Source: Erodium maritimum
Lineage: Eukaryota; Streptophyta; Magnoliopsida; Geraniales; Geraniaceae
Assembly (NCBI GenBank): GCA_963921825.1
Contig: OY997588.1
Span: forward strand, 64,934,617 to 64,998,616
Direction of reading: 5' to 3'
Length of the DNA: 64,000 nucleotides
The position numbers were made by a program, and so were the translations under genes. This document shows, one piece after another, positions 10,705 through 23,000 of the stretch. Every line of letters begins with the position of its first letter. Within the stretch, counting starts at the first letter, position 1. The notes under the pieces were generated by a model. That model saw nothing but the letters and a program-made list of their open reading frames with translations. It did not search any database and was not told where the DNA came from.

Positions 10705-11925
10705 GAGGAGAAATCAAATACAAATCATGTCTTAACCTAAAAACTAGAGAATCAATCTAAGTCATCCATTTTAAGAATGGATGGATGAGATGCAATTGAG
10801 TAGTTGACTTGTTGACTGCAAAAAAAACAACACTTTTTAATAAGTGGTAAGGGCTTTTTAAGTAAAACTATCATGTTATTTTTTTAATCAATTCACTAAT
10901 TTAATTTTTCCCGTTTCGTTTGAACTCCGATTGGCTTCAAACTTGCGCCATTAGTTTTGTTTTTTTAAAAGCTTTAAATCAAGATCAGTCATGAATATAT
11001 TTTGAAGCAAGAAAAAAAAATTATTTCGGTGTTGATTTTTTTTAAAAAAATCTGGGTAATTTTTATCAAACTTTGCTATTGATTTATCAACACTTTTGCA
11101 TTGGTTTTATCAACACTTTACACTGGTTTTATCACCCCATTTTCCAAAACTGATCATGTTTTTATCACCTCATCGAGTGCTTTTTATGAATACTAGTTTT
11201 ATCAACACTAAACACTAGGTTTATCATTCAATTACGTGTGCTTCATCATCCCCATCACATGGTTTTTTTGAAGCCCGAAAAAATTTATTTCGGGGCTGGT
11301 TTTTAAAAAAAATTATATCTGGCTAATTTTTATCAACACTTTGCTCTAGTTTTATCAACACTTTAATCTGGTTTTATCAACACTCTACACTGGTTTTATC
11401 ACCTCATTCTCCAAAACTGATCATGATTAGTTTATCACACTTATTATCAAAATTGAACATGGTTTTTATCACCTCAGTACATGTTTTTATCAACATTTAT
11501 CACTAGTTTGATACCTCCGATATAAAACATTTATTAGTGAAGATTTATCAACACTCAACATTTTTTTATCACTCCGATATACCTTTTTATTTTCGTGATT
11601 CAAAATATATTCATGATTGATCTTGATTTAAAGCCCTTGAAAAAATAAAAATATTGGCGCAAGTTTGAAGCTAATCGGAGTTCAAACGAATCGGGAAATA
11701 TTAAATTAGTGAATTGGTGAAGAAAAAAATGGACACTTGTCCGCATGGCACCATGCTTTTACAATTATGCCATTTCTTGTGTGAGAAAGGATGAAAGTGG
11801 CGTGAGTTTGGGGGAAATTGGGGTGATGATGTGGCATCATGGGGAATGTTGGATGTTAGGTGTGTGTGGGTAGGATTGGTTCTCTAGTTTTTAGGTTAAG
11901 AGTGGTTTGTAGCCGATTTCACCTC
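10705..11925. mobile_element. Mutator-like TIR element, non-autonomous
   Basis: Both sides carry the 10-bp direct repeat cgatataagt (10695-10704 and 11926-11935), close to the 9-10 bp typical of Mutator-like elements. The ends are imperfect long inverted repeats: gaggagaaatc on the left against gaggtgaaatc on the right, then cttaacctaaaaactagaga on both. A further inverted pair, tttgaactccgattggcttc near 10918 and its complement near 11666, extends the arms to about 200-250 bp. No transposase frame. Confidence 0.8.
11060..11580. repeat. Degenerate tandem repeats of TTTATCAACAC / TTTATCACC
   Basis: The centre of the Mutator-like element is made of irregular repeats of ggttttatcaacacttt and ggttttatcacctc with variable spacing, more than fifteen in all. 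The sequence shows no coding frame. Confidence 0.7.
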
Positions 11926-11986
11926 CGATATAAGTTATTTAAAAGCTTAATCATTATCAAAAGAGATTCAATTTAAGGGGATAGGA

Positions 11987-12823
11987 CACACCACATGTAG
12001 CGCCGCCCCTTTTCTCTTTTCTCTCTCGTCCAAGCCCTAGAAAAGTTTTTCACGTCGCCTCCTTTTGTGCCATCACCAGCGACGGCCACGGCCACCGGCC
12101 ATGGCTGTCGTCGGTGATAGCTTGCTCCTCCTCCCATAGCCCTCTCCCGTCTCCCCCCTTTTCCACATCCCCCCTCTCCACCACTCGTACCCCGTACCCT
12201 TTTTTCTCCTTCCCTCTCAAGGCCGGCGTCGGTTTATCGTCGTCTTCGTTGGCCGGCGTCCGTGCCCGTCTCCAGCTGATGTTGTTTTGGTTCCTACGGT
12301 CACGCCAAGATGGGTTTGAGCGGTGGTGGGAAGCTCCGACGACTCGTCACGCTGTAGATCCAGCCTAAACGGTTACCTTTAGCGGGGATCTGGAGTTCGT
12401 CTTTTGGATTCCTCGGGTCAAGGTCCCTTGTCGGATGGTGGCGATTCTGAAGATGGCTAGGTTTTCTTTTTCCTTTCGTTTTACAGCTTTCAATAACTGC
12501 ACTTGATGCAGATTGGGTGTGCACTAGTTGCACGATTTATGTGCGCTAGTTGCACGTTTGGTGTGCCCGTTATGTGGCACGGTTTGGTGTGCCCGTTATG
12601 TGTCACGGTTTGGTGTGCACATTGTTGCACTTTTGACGTGCACGTGTTTTCACGTTCTAGGGCGTCCTATGTGCGTTCTAGAAGTGAGTTCGGTAATATT
12701 ATATTATAGGCTTGTCAGTTTGGAGTCTGTAATTTTATCGTTTGCATGTGCGCTTTCATCAGATTGTATGTATGTCACGTTGATTGATATATAAAATTGA
12801 TGCCTCCCGTTTTTTGTCAAAAA
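11987..12823 (+). mobile_element. Short polyA retroposon without ORF (retroposon 2)
   Basis: Flanked by the direct repeat atttaaggggatagga (11971-11986 and about 12825-12840). The right end is a short A run after gtc. The layout parallels retroposon 1: a C/T-rich 5' end with an aagccctag motif, a GC-rich body (ggccggcgtc repeated near 12220-12260), then a tandem region at about 12515-12640 built on gtgtgc...gttgcac and cgttatgtg.cacggtttg. No domain is encoded. It is not obviously similar in sequence to retroposon 1. Confidence 0.75.
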
Positions 12824-12850
12824 AATTTAAGGGGATAGGAAGTCAATGTT

Positions 12851-15800
12851 TTTTTTATCAGCGAAATCATATTTATAATCTTTTGAGGTAAAAGATACAA
12901 AGCCAGAGAATCCCCATCCAACTACAGATAGAGAACCGAGGCAATAAAACAAAGGCAAAAAGACAAAAAAAACAGGGGGAACGAGAATTATGCAGACAAT
13001 AGTGTAAATGCAAAATCTCCAAGGATGTAATGAGAGGCATGAGTGCAATTTGCCTTGTTGGGTGTATATGCAATTCCATTAGAAGCAATGTAGTGTGCCA
13101 GTGATGATTGTGTTTTGAGATCAAGGAGCCACAAGTTGAAAAGTCGACTTGTGCCTACAGCAAACAGAAGTTCAGTGTGGATAGTTCTTTATCTTGCAGG
13201 TGTGACTTGGACCGCAAGGAACCTTGACCTGATGCAAATTCTCCAAAGGCCAAGATGAAGTTAATGAAAGTTTAGGCTCATAAATCAGCTTGTGCAAGCA
13301 GTAAATAGGAGATTCAAGAGACGATTTCTTCAGCAAGCAAATAAGAGTGTCCAAGAAGCAACAAAAAGACAAGAAGGAGCCAGAGAAGCCTTGGGCCGCA
13401 AGGAAGCAGGGCCAAACAAGAAAGAAAGAGAAAAGAGGGAAAAGGACACTCAGGAACCTAAGAAGGGCTACCCACACACAAAGAGCAAAGAGGGGCCTAA
13501 AACTACCCACACACCCAAAGAAAGGCCAGGCAAGGCCAAAACAAGCGCCCACTCCTACCTCACCAAGGCCCTATGACTCACAACTAGAACACCACCCAAA
13601 GCCCCCCCAGACCCAAAACAAGAGATAAAAATCAGCAACAGGGTGATCAAAGCTGCTACTCCAGGACCAGTTGAAGAGAGAGGAGCAGCATGCAACAAAT
13701 TACTTCTTTACAAACCTCTAAGGAGAAGAGCTCCAATCTTGGAGTGTGAAATGATAATTGCTGGAGAAATTGGCCCATTCCCAGCTGAAGGATTTATTCA
13801 CAACCCTGAGGAGGATTGTTTCTACAGATTCATCAATCGAATTAAAGACTAGGGTGTTTCTAGCCAACCAGATTTGCTAAGTTGTGACTTGTAGGATTAT
13901 GCCCCATCCTCTTTTGAGTTTTTCAGGGACTAATTGGAATAAAGAGGTGAAAAGTTGCTTGATATCTGGTGGACAGACCAAGGTTAAGCCCCACCAGCTG
14001 AGGATAAGGTTCCAAGTTTTCCAAGCTTTTGAACAATGCAGTAGTATGTGAGCTCCATCTTCAAAATCGTAGGAGCAATGGGGACAGATGAGGTCTTGAA
14101 GAGAGAAAGGCATACCTCGAGCTTCCAAAAAACATCTTGAGGGAATTGCTTCTAGGCAAGCAACCCAGTAGAATGCTGAGATCTTTGGGGGAATTCCAGG
14201 TGTCCACAAGTTTGATGTCCATTCCGCAATTGTGTTGCCTTGTTGTGCAAGCAACCCATAAAACCTATTTACAGAGAATCCTTTGTTGTCTTCTTTCCAT
14301 CAAATCTTATCTTCCAAGTGTGTAGGCTGAGTAGAACTGAGTATTGCTGATAGTGCTCCCCATTACTGGGCCTCTATTCCTCTAGGGGTTCTTCTGAAGT
14401 TCAAGTGTCAATCAACTCCATCCCAGAGGTTTGCAATGATCATGTGTTTGGAGTTTGCAAGTGAATATAACCTGGGGAAAGATGATTTGAAGGTGTCATC
14501 TCCCCACCAAATGTCTTCCCAAATATGAATTTTGTTGCCCATGCCAAGCTCCCAGGTAAAACCTGTAGTCCCCAATAGGTCTGTAAATCTTGGATCACCA
14601 AGTAATGTAATGATATGTGAGGTGAAACTTGGCATTCCAATCTCATTGAAGTTGGACAGGTCCCATTCACTGTAGTTCCAACCCAATTTAGCACAAGTTG
14701 TGAGTTTCCAAAGGGAATTTTCTTCTGTGGCAAACCTCCACCACCATTTTGCTAGTAGAGCAAGATTCATCAGTTTCAAGCTTTTAATACCTAGGCCCCC
14801 ATCTTCTTTTGTTTTACAGACCTGATTCCAAGCAACTTTGCAAAAAACTTTGGAGGGTGCAGCTCCATGCCAAATGAATCTTCTTTGATACCTTTCCATT
14901 GTGAGTATGACTGATTTGGGAGCTTTAAGCAATGAGAGGTGGTATAGTGGTAAGGCACTGAGTGTTGACTTAATCAGTGAAATTCTTCCTCCAAAGGATA
15001 GCATTTTGGCTTGCCAAAGTCCCAAACTCTTGTTGAACTTTTGTATGATTGGTTACCAAGTGATGATCCCTTTATAGTTTGCACCCAATGAAAAACCCAA
15101 GTAAGAGATTGGCAATTTTTAAAGGGAACAGTCTAGAATTTCTGAGAAGTGGTGGCTATCTTCTTCTGATAGATTGAAGGCAATCATGCTTGATTTGCTA
15201 TAATTCACTTTGAGGCCAGTGCTAAGTCTGAATATTGTGAGAGCATTCTTCAGATTTGTGATTCCTTCTGCAGATCCTTTAAGGAAAAAGATTGTGTTAT
15301 CTGCAAATTGTAGATTTGAAATAACTAGGTCATTGCTTCCTATGTTTATCCCTTGGAATTGATTATGGATGAGACCTACCTTTATTATTTGATTCAAAGC
15401 TTCTGCAACCAAAGAAAAAAGGAGTGGGGAGAGTGCACATTTTTTTCTAAGACCTTTATAGATTTTGAAATCAGAGGAAGGGGCTCCATTGATGTGGACA
15501 GACACATTTGCTTTGAGGCAGGATATTATCCAAAGTCTCCACAGACTCCCAAAATCCATCTTGGTTAGCAATTTCATCAGAAACAACCAATTGACTTTGT
15601 CAAAAGCTTTCTCAAAATCTTCCTTGAATAACACAGCCTGCAACTTATCCTTTTTAATTTGATGTAAAGCTTCATTTTCCACAAGAACTCCATCTAATAT
15701 TTCTATGCCTGATATGAAACCAGTCTGCTCAAACCCAACAAGAGAACTGATAACCCTTTTAAGCCTAGAGGAGAGAAATTTAGAGATGATCTTGTAGGGT

Positions 15801-16696
15801 CCTCCCATGAGGCTGATGGGCCTATAGTCATCAAAGGTGAGTGGTGAATCACATTTGGGGATGAGTGTTAAGAATGAGGAGTTTATACCATTTCCCAGAT
15901 GGTCAGACATGTGAAAGTACTATATGAAGCTGAGGAGCTCTTGCTTGATAATTGGCCAACAAACTTGAAAAAATTTCAGGGTATAGCCATCAGGTCCAGT
16001 GGCTTTATCACCAGCACAAGCCATTATTGCTTTGAGGACTTCTTCTTCAGTGAAAGGTTCTTCTAGAGCATTGGCTTGCTCAAGAGAAAGTGTATTAAAT
16101 TGTAGAAAGTCAATGTTAACATGGCTGGGGGGAGGTTCTGAGAATCTAGAGCTGAAGTGTGTTGCTGCTGCAGCTTTGATCAAGGAAGGGTCTTCTAGAG
16201 AGATGCCATTTACTAAGACCTCCACAATTTTATTCCTTGTCCCTTGATAGTTGGCCACTCTATGAAAGTACTTTGACCCTTTGTCTCCATCATGAAACCA
16301 TTTCTTCCTTGCCTTTTGGCTCCATAATTAGTATAGTTGGTAGGGCATTGATCTCAGATATCAACTGCTGCCAAAGAGTCCTTCTTCCACTTCTGGAGAA
16401 TGGAGCATAGATATTTGCAATGCAACATTGAGTTCCTGTTTGTTTGAAGATGTCATGCCAGACCATTGCTCCAATTAGCTACTGCACTCTGATGTTTTGG
16501 AAGGAGCTTGATTTCCAACACATGATCAGACCCCCCGATGAGCCTATTGTAGGAATAAAGTCCATTTCCCTTCCCCAATGCATGCCACAGGACCTAAGGA
16601 AGGTAGATTAAGGGTCTTGTAATTTTGTTTCTTGAATCAAAACCATGGAAGGTTGTTGCTTGCGGATCACGTCACCAAGAGTCTTCCTTTTCTGAG
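12851..16696 (-). mobile_element. L1-like LINE, defective
   Basis: Flanked by the 14-bp direct repeat aggaagtcaatgtt (12837-12850 and 16697-16710). The 3' end on the minus strand is a short A tail, seen on the plus strand as tttttttt at 12849. The body encodes remnants of endonuclease, reverse transcriptase and the C-terminal zf-RVT region. About 1 kb of 3' non-coding sequence (12851-13876) follows the last coding part. The left target repeat overlaps the target repeat of retroposon 2, so the LINE landed directly beside it. Confidence 0.85.
13877..16690 (-). pseudogene. LINE ORF2 remnant: endonuclease piece, reverse transcriptase, zf-RVT
   Basis: Reading 5' to 3' on the minus strand: an endonuclease start with the metal-binding QETK (PSMVLIQETK) near 16640, interrupted by stops, then IANIYAPFSRSGRR near 16420. 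A jump follows (about 16330) straight to the linker HRVANYQGTRNKI, so most of the endonuclease is deleted. The reverse transcriptase follows in several frames (16258-15119): GPDGYTLKFFQ, YRPISLMGGPYKI, FEKAFDKVNW. Its catalytic box reads FADN where FADD is expected. Then LSFGGRISLIKSTLSALPLY and GNKIHIWEDIWWGD (15025-14408) and a zf-RVT segment with CPHCSYDFEDGAHILLHC (14254-13877). Dead copy. Confidence 0.85.
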
Positions 16697-16946
16697 AGGA
16701 AGTCAATGTTACGAGTAGTTGGACATGAGAGATAGGTAGAAGTTAACTGTGTTGGAGTTTAGGAGAAAAAGAACTAATGGCGGAGTTTAGGAGAAAGATT
16801 ATATGTTTTTTTTATCTTTGTTTCTTGAATTTTAGATACATTTGTTTCAATTTTTACCAGCCCAAATATACCCCAAAACATAAGTTATCATGCTTTTAAT
16901 GACCCAATGTCATGGCATACCCTATACCCCTTTGGATCCGCCTCTA

Positions 16947-17392
16947 GTCATATATTTATATTTTTACGAATTAATTACAGATCATCTATATGTCTATGAA
17001 TTATAAAATATAAAAAAAATTGACACTTTATGAATTGAACTAACATTTTATCCTTTTAGATCTACCATGATTTTGATGCTATCATCCGTGTTTCCAATTT
17101 TGAACCGACTCTTTAAGCTCCTTATTTTACCTTGTGATTTCGTTATAAAATATTTGGTATTTTCCATTTTTTTCGTAGAGGTGATTTATACAACACAATC
17201 ACAGTCTGGGAAGAGAAAATAAGCCTCTTAAAATATAAGGAAATTTTCATTTTAACATCTTACCAAACATTTAATTTCAAAATGATATCTTACCATAAAA
17301 ATTTCGCAGTTTCATACCTAAACCAAATATTTATTAACACTTTCATACCCAGTCGTCAGATTCTGTTAACCTTCCATCTAAAATATGTAAAA

Positions 17393-17441
<49 letters not shown>

Positions 17442-17524
17442 AGCACCAACCTGTCAAGATCTCGTTATAAATTTATGCTTCCATGTGTCAGTAAACTACG
17501 GGTACCTATTGTTGCACAATTTGG
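16947..17524. other. AT-rich spacer between the hAT element and the Gypsy nest
   Basis: It begins with the right gtcatata target duplication. No coding frame was recognised; it contains a dinucleotide microsatellite. Confidence 0.4.
17395..17438. repeat. (TA)22 microsatellite
   Basis: An uninterrupted run of about 22 TA units, likely length-polymorphic. Confidence 0.95.
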
Positions 17525-17982
17525 TGTCACGATTGCTTGCGTGACAAGCAAGTCCGAGGTTGAAGATGAACGCAACGCACCGTTTCACTTAAGTGAGATA
17601 AGTCGAAACGGTGCGTATTGACAATGAAGAGAGTCGTTGGTATTCTGAGATGCAGACACGTGGGAGCTCGTGATAGGTGACCGAAGTCGATGACCCACAT
17701 CGTCGTCTTCCTCCTTTGTATGAAGCGCAAGTTGCAGAGAATAGAGTAAGGGATAGAGGTTGTCGCAGGAGCACGGTTCTCGGGTGTGTGTCCATCTACA
17801 TATGGTAGTCTTAGTTCTTGGGATAAGGCATGAATTTGGACTCTGTAGTTGTAGCATAGGAGTAGTAATTCTCGGTAATAGTAGCGTTGATCTTGTTGTA
17901 AGAGCCGTTGGCTCCGTTTCTATATCAATCCAGTTTTGTTTTGTGTTATTTTCAAACCTTAAGAGCAATCAGGCTCTTGATA
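17525..17982 (+). repeat. 5' LTR of the Reina-like element
   Basis: Starts TGTCACGATTGCTTGC and ends just before a degraded primer-binding site. Only its first ~50 bp can be compared with the truncated 3' LTR; they match well. Length about 458 bp, short as expected for this clade. Confidence 0.75.
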
Positions 17983-17983
17983 G

Positions 17984-17995
17984 TGCTATTAGAGC
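17984..17995 (+). other. Degraded primer-binding site (Met-tRNA type)
   Basis: Reads tgctattagagc against the family consensus TGGTATCAGAGC: two changes, directly after the 5' LTR. Confidence 0.55.
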
Positions 17996-18018
17996 CTTCT
18001 CTCCAGCGACTTGGGTCA

Positions 18019-18372
18019 ATGGCGTCCAGTGAAGCAACGGAGGATTGTTCCACGCAATCGAGAGTGAACGAGCTTCGCTCGCAGGTATCCAACTTGAAAG
18101 CCATGGGAGAATAGAGCAGGGCAGAGATGGAGGGCATGCGCAGAGGCACAGAGTCCTTTCTAGAGCGCCTCTAGTTTGTGCCAGCAAGAGCACACCCACA
18201 TCCTCCATATGGGTCTTATGGCCAGGACAGAGGCAAGTCCATAGCCTCGTCGGTCGTGGTAACCCGTCCTCATCTTCTCCAAGTATCATCAATCTTGGGC
18301 CAGAAATTTTTTTCAACCTCATCACTTGCCTATACCACCCAACACATTTCCACAACTCAACGAGCACCAAAC
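18019..18372 (+). pseudogene. Reina-like Gag, N-terminal part
   Basis: The ATG at 18019 opens MASSEATEDCSTQSRVNELR, a typical coiled-coil-like Gag start shortly after the primer site. The frame meets stops near 18112 and 18172 and continues as Pro/His/Ser-rich sequence until the Copia insertion at 18373. It resumes at 26734. Confidence 0.65.
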
Positions 18373-20019
18373 TGTTGGGTCTCGAGGTAGGTTTGGAGAT
18401 GAACCAACTCGCAGCGGAAAATCAATGAAAACCAAGAGACGATTAAAACCATGAAACAACTAACAAAGAATGGATTCACAAGAGAAAAATTCAGCACTAT
18501 TTATTACCAAAACAAGAACACCGGTTAACGAATGATTGGCTTGAGTCTCCAAGACGCCTACGTATCCACATGGGAATCAAAGCCACGTAGTTCTTCTCTT
18601 TGAGGACTCAAGAGCACAAAAATGGAGGTTGGAGCTTGCCAAACCCGAAATTGTAGGGAGAGAGGGAGAGAAGTTGTGTTTCCTATTCTTGTCTTGTGTT
18701 TGTTATGTTGAAAAAAGATGACTTAAACATAACAAAACCCATACTTGTCCAACTAAAGGCATGGGACAAGCATGGTGACAAGTAAGGAGTAAATAGGACA
18801 AAGTATGGCAAGACAAGATTAGGTTAGGTGGTGAATCACCAACACCTTAATCCTTGTCTTGCTTACTTAGTACTGATTAATCAAGACTTGATTAATTAGT
18901 TGCATGGGCCTTTCATGGGCCTCTTGGAACATGGCCCGTGGCCATTTCCAACGAGGTCCCGTGATTCGTTCATCGCCTCCAAGCTTTCCATACCGGAAAT
19001 GTCCAACATTATCCGACGCGATCAATCCCAAGACTCCAAGCCTTGTCTTGATCCGTAAAGTCCTATTCACATACGGGCATATGACCCAAAACCCAGTTTT
19101 GGTCATGTCCCGAGACAACTCCCTTTTGGTCATTCTCCATAAATGTGTCAATGAGTTTCACCCTCCGGTGTGACCCTTAGGTTTATGCATGTCAATAGAT
19201 CAACGAAAAACCCATTTTACTTATTCCTATTTAAGTGGAAACTAACGAGACTTTAGTATTTCCTGACACTGCATAACGAATCGACCTTGTCGATTCTAAC
19301 CTTTCCGTCGTCCCTATTATTGTCCTTTTATCTCCGATATCCTGATTGAGATAAGGCATACAACTGTCATCCTTATTATTCTCAATCAATGTTCCTTGAT
19401 ATATGAGATGACTGAATATATGATACCCAGTATCATGTGCATGACCATGCTATTCTTTCAGTCACTCTCGATCAAGCGGCCGAGAATCGATATCTTTCTC
19501 ATACCGTAGTATGAGGGATAAATCCCTTAGCCGTCTTTCGTGTCACTCATGCAGTCCGTCCCTAAGCCAATGATGGCCGTTATGGAAGCCTTGTTACGGA
19601 CAACATTAGGCTCAGGTCAAACTCAGTTGTTTACTGCATAGCGATCACAAAGACTCCTTGGTCTAAGGATACATGACAAGCTACGACAATGAATATGTTC
19701 ATGACTTGATCTATGGAAAATATTCATGTCGGGTCGTCCAATGTCATGTCCCACATGATATCTATGATCAGACTCCGGAATCCCATTCCAATGACTAACA
19801 GAACATAAGCCATAAAGAGCCATCTTTCATACTAGTCGCTTCTAGTGAAGCTTTGTTGACTAGGGACTTATCGAGTGTGATCTATCTCGATCTATGGTTC
19901 TATTCGCATTGTGGGCATAGATCAGAGCACACATCGATATAAAGCCGCTTTAATTTTATTTCTAACGATGATATATACATTTGACATTTAGGATTAAACT
20001 ACGGGCATTAAGGCTAACA
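18373..20019 (-). repeat. 3' LTR of Copia element A
   Basis: 1647 bp; on the minus strand it starts TGTTAGCCTTAATGCCC and ends CGAGACCCAACA. It is preceded on that strand by the polypurine tract. Confidence 0.9.
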
Positions 20020-20029
20020 ATCTCCCACT

Positions 20030-23000
20030 TTCCCTAGTTCCACTCTAAACTCCAATATGTCCCCATCAACTTTACATGTCTAACATGTTTAGGCAGCGAC
20101 ACTACCTTAGTCAAAGGGTTGGCTATGTTATCATCTGTTGCAATATAAGTTATCTTCACTTCACCTCGGTTCAGTATTTCTCTAATGAGGTGGATACGCC
20201 GCAGTACATGTTTGGATTTGTTATGCGATCTGGGCTTTTAGCTTGCGCAATGGCCCTTGTGTTGTCGCAAAATGGATTCACCGGGCTGGATGGGTTTTTA
20301 ATTACACCCAACCCTGCCGTGAATTTCCAAATCCACATAGCCTCCTTAGCTGCCTCTGCAGCATCCATGTACTTGGCCTATGTCGTAGATTTGGCGACGG
20401 TATCTTGCTTTACGCTTTCCCAGCTAAAGCTCCATCATTCAGCGTAAACACATATCCTGACTGACTTCTAAAGTCATCTGGATTTATCTTGGAAAACTAG
20501 GGTCTACTTATCCTTCGACGACTAGTTCAGCATCATCTTTCCCCGAGTTAGACTGATGTCTACTGGTACAACATAAGGCTTACGAGACGTCCGGTCTCGT
20601 ACATGTCATGGCATATATGATCGATCCTGCCCCTAGGCGCATGGGATTCGCATCATCCGTTCTAGCTCATCAGGTGTCTTAGGACACTGAGTCTTGCTGA
20701 GATGAATGTCATGACTAGTGGGTAAGAGTCCGTTATTTGAATCGAGCATTGAGAACCTACTCAATGCCTTGTTCACATAGGTTCCCTGACTTAAATCCAA
20801 GACCATCTTGGTGCAATCTCTACATATCTTAATCCCTAAGATATAAGAAGCATCGCCTAAGTCCTTTATTGAAAAAAACTTCCTCAACCAAGGTTTAGTC
20901 TCGTGCAAGGTTGGGATGTCGTTTTCAATGAGAACCAGAAAGGTAATTTTGCTCCCACTAGCCTTCTTATAAACGCAAGATTCATCCTCATTCTTGATTA
21001 AGCAAAATCCATTTACAACTTCATCAAAACGAAGGTTCCAACTCCGAGAAGTTCGTTTCAATCCATAAATGGATTTCAACAACTTATGAATCTTTCCCTT
21101 ATTCTTCGGATCGTCAAAACCTTTGGGATGAGACATACAAACGTACTTAGTCAAATTTCCATTTAGGAAAGCGGTTTTTACATCCACTTGCCATATCTCG
21201 TAATTATGATACGCAGTTATGTCAAGAATAATTCGGATCGATTTTGACCATAGCCACTAGGGAGAAGGTTTCCTCTGAGTCAATTCATTGGATCTGCCTA
21301 TAACCTTTCGCCACCAGTTGAGCTTTGTAGGTTAGAGGGTTTCCGTTCATGTCCATCTTCACCTTGAAGATCCATTTGCATCCGATGGTCCTCACACCAT
21401 TGATGGGATCAACCAGTTCCCAGACTCGGTTGTCCGACATGGATTGCATTTCCTCCCTCATGGCTACCAGCCATAGCTCAGAGTCGGGCCCATCCACGAC
21501 TTCCTGAAAGGTGGCTGGATCATCTTGATCCACCATGACTTCATTGTCACCTCCGGATACCATATCTTGGAGGTGGAAGATTGATATTTTCAAATCGCCT
21601 TGGACCTTCCGGAATTGTAACATGAATTGGTTCTTACTCTACGAAAATCTCTGGCTCCCTTTCTACTGGGTTGTCAATTGGTTTAGACAGATCTGTAACA
21701 TTCTGAATTTCTTCGAGATGCACAGTCCTCCCAACGACGTCTTTGGAAACAAAACTCCTTTTCCATAAAGACCTCACCCCAAGCTACGAACACCATGTTC
21801 TCACTGGGATTGTAGAAGTAGTATCCCCTTGTTGCTTTGGGATACCACACGAAGGTGCATATCTCAGATTTTGGTTCGAGCTTAGTCGAAACCAAATGTT
21901 TCACATAAGCCTCGCAACCACAAATCTTTAGGAAGGACAAAGCGGGCATCATCTCGTACCATTTCTAAAATGGTGTCCCTTCCACACCCTTCGTCGAAGC
22001 CTGATTCACTATGAATGCGGTCGTCTCTAGATCATAACCCCATAAACAGATTGGGAGATCAGTCCAACTAATCATGGAACGGACCATTGTCTAATAATGT
22101 CTGATTTCTTCGTTTGGCTACACCTTTCAACTATAGTGTCCCAGGAGGAGTCCATTCCAAAAGGACCCCATTCTCTTTTAGATGATCTAATAACTCGGTG
22201 GTCTAGTATTTTCCACCTCGATCCAATCGAAGTGCCTTAATACTTTTGTCGAGCTGGTTTTCTACTTTAGTCTTAAACTCTTTGAATTTATCAAAATCTT
22301 CATACTTATGTCTCACCGAATAGACATAACCATATTTACTATAATCATCAGTAAATGTGATAAAGTAGCTAAAACCCCTCCTGGCAAGTGAACTTATTGG
22401 TCTACACACATTCAAGTGTATTAGCCCCAATCATTCACCCGCCCTTTCACCGCGATCGATAAAATGGTGCTTTAGTCATTTTGCCCATCAACCAAACCTT
22501 GCACCTATCGATCGAATGGAATTCGAATGGATCTGAAAGCCCACACTTCTTGTTTATGTGTCCCAAATAACAGTGTCGTAACAGAGTTAGGTTTAAATCG
22601 TTGGATTTAAACCTCTTGGTATTAACATAATATATAGAACTTGAGGCCTTGTTACCCATATCTAATATGTTCAATCCTCCAACCAAGTTAGTACTGGTAT
22701 AAAACATATAATTGCATAGAACATTTAAAACTCCATTTCCAATATTAACATTATATCATTCCTTGTCAAACACGGATACAGATATAATATTCCTACTAAA
22801 AGTAGGTATGCAATATACATTATACATGCTAAGACAAGGCCACTTGGCAAAGCAAGACTCATGGATCCTACAGCAGTTGCCACAACTCTGAGGTCCACTT
22901 CGTGCTTTCCAAACATCTCTTACTTTCAGCCAATATATGTTAATGCATGTGTGAGATTCAGTCCTGGTATCTAATACCCATGAATCTTTGGAAGTAGAGA

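Larger units (their letters stand above)
8481..16946. mobile_element. hAT-type DNA element carrying four nested insertions
   Basis: The left end reads cagaggcggatct and the right end complements to tagaggcggatcc. Both sides carry the 8-bp direct repeat gtcatata (8473-8480 and 16947-16954), the target duplication length of the hAT superfamily. Subtracting the nested elements (8603-10287, 10705-11935, 11987-12840, 12851-16710) leaves only about 0.8 kb of original sequence with no transposase frame, so the founder was a small non-autonomous element. Confidence 0.8.

Noticed and set aside
13172..13628. Overlapping frames on both strands at the LINE 3' end
   Set aside because: They lie in the purine-rich 3' non-coding part of the LINE and give low-complexity translations.
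18867..19173. Recurrent ~70-95 codon frames in the Copia LTRs (also near 25666, 28072, 30846, 42789, 49580)
   Set aside because: They recur only because the LTR recurs; they lie on both strands, vary in length and have no recognisable domain.
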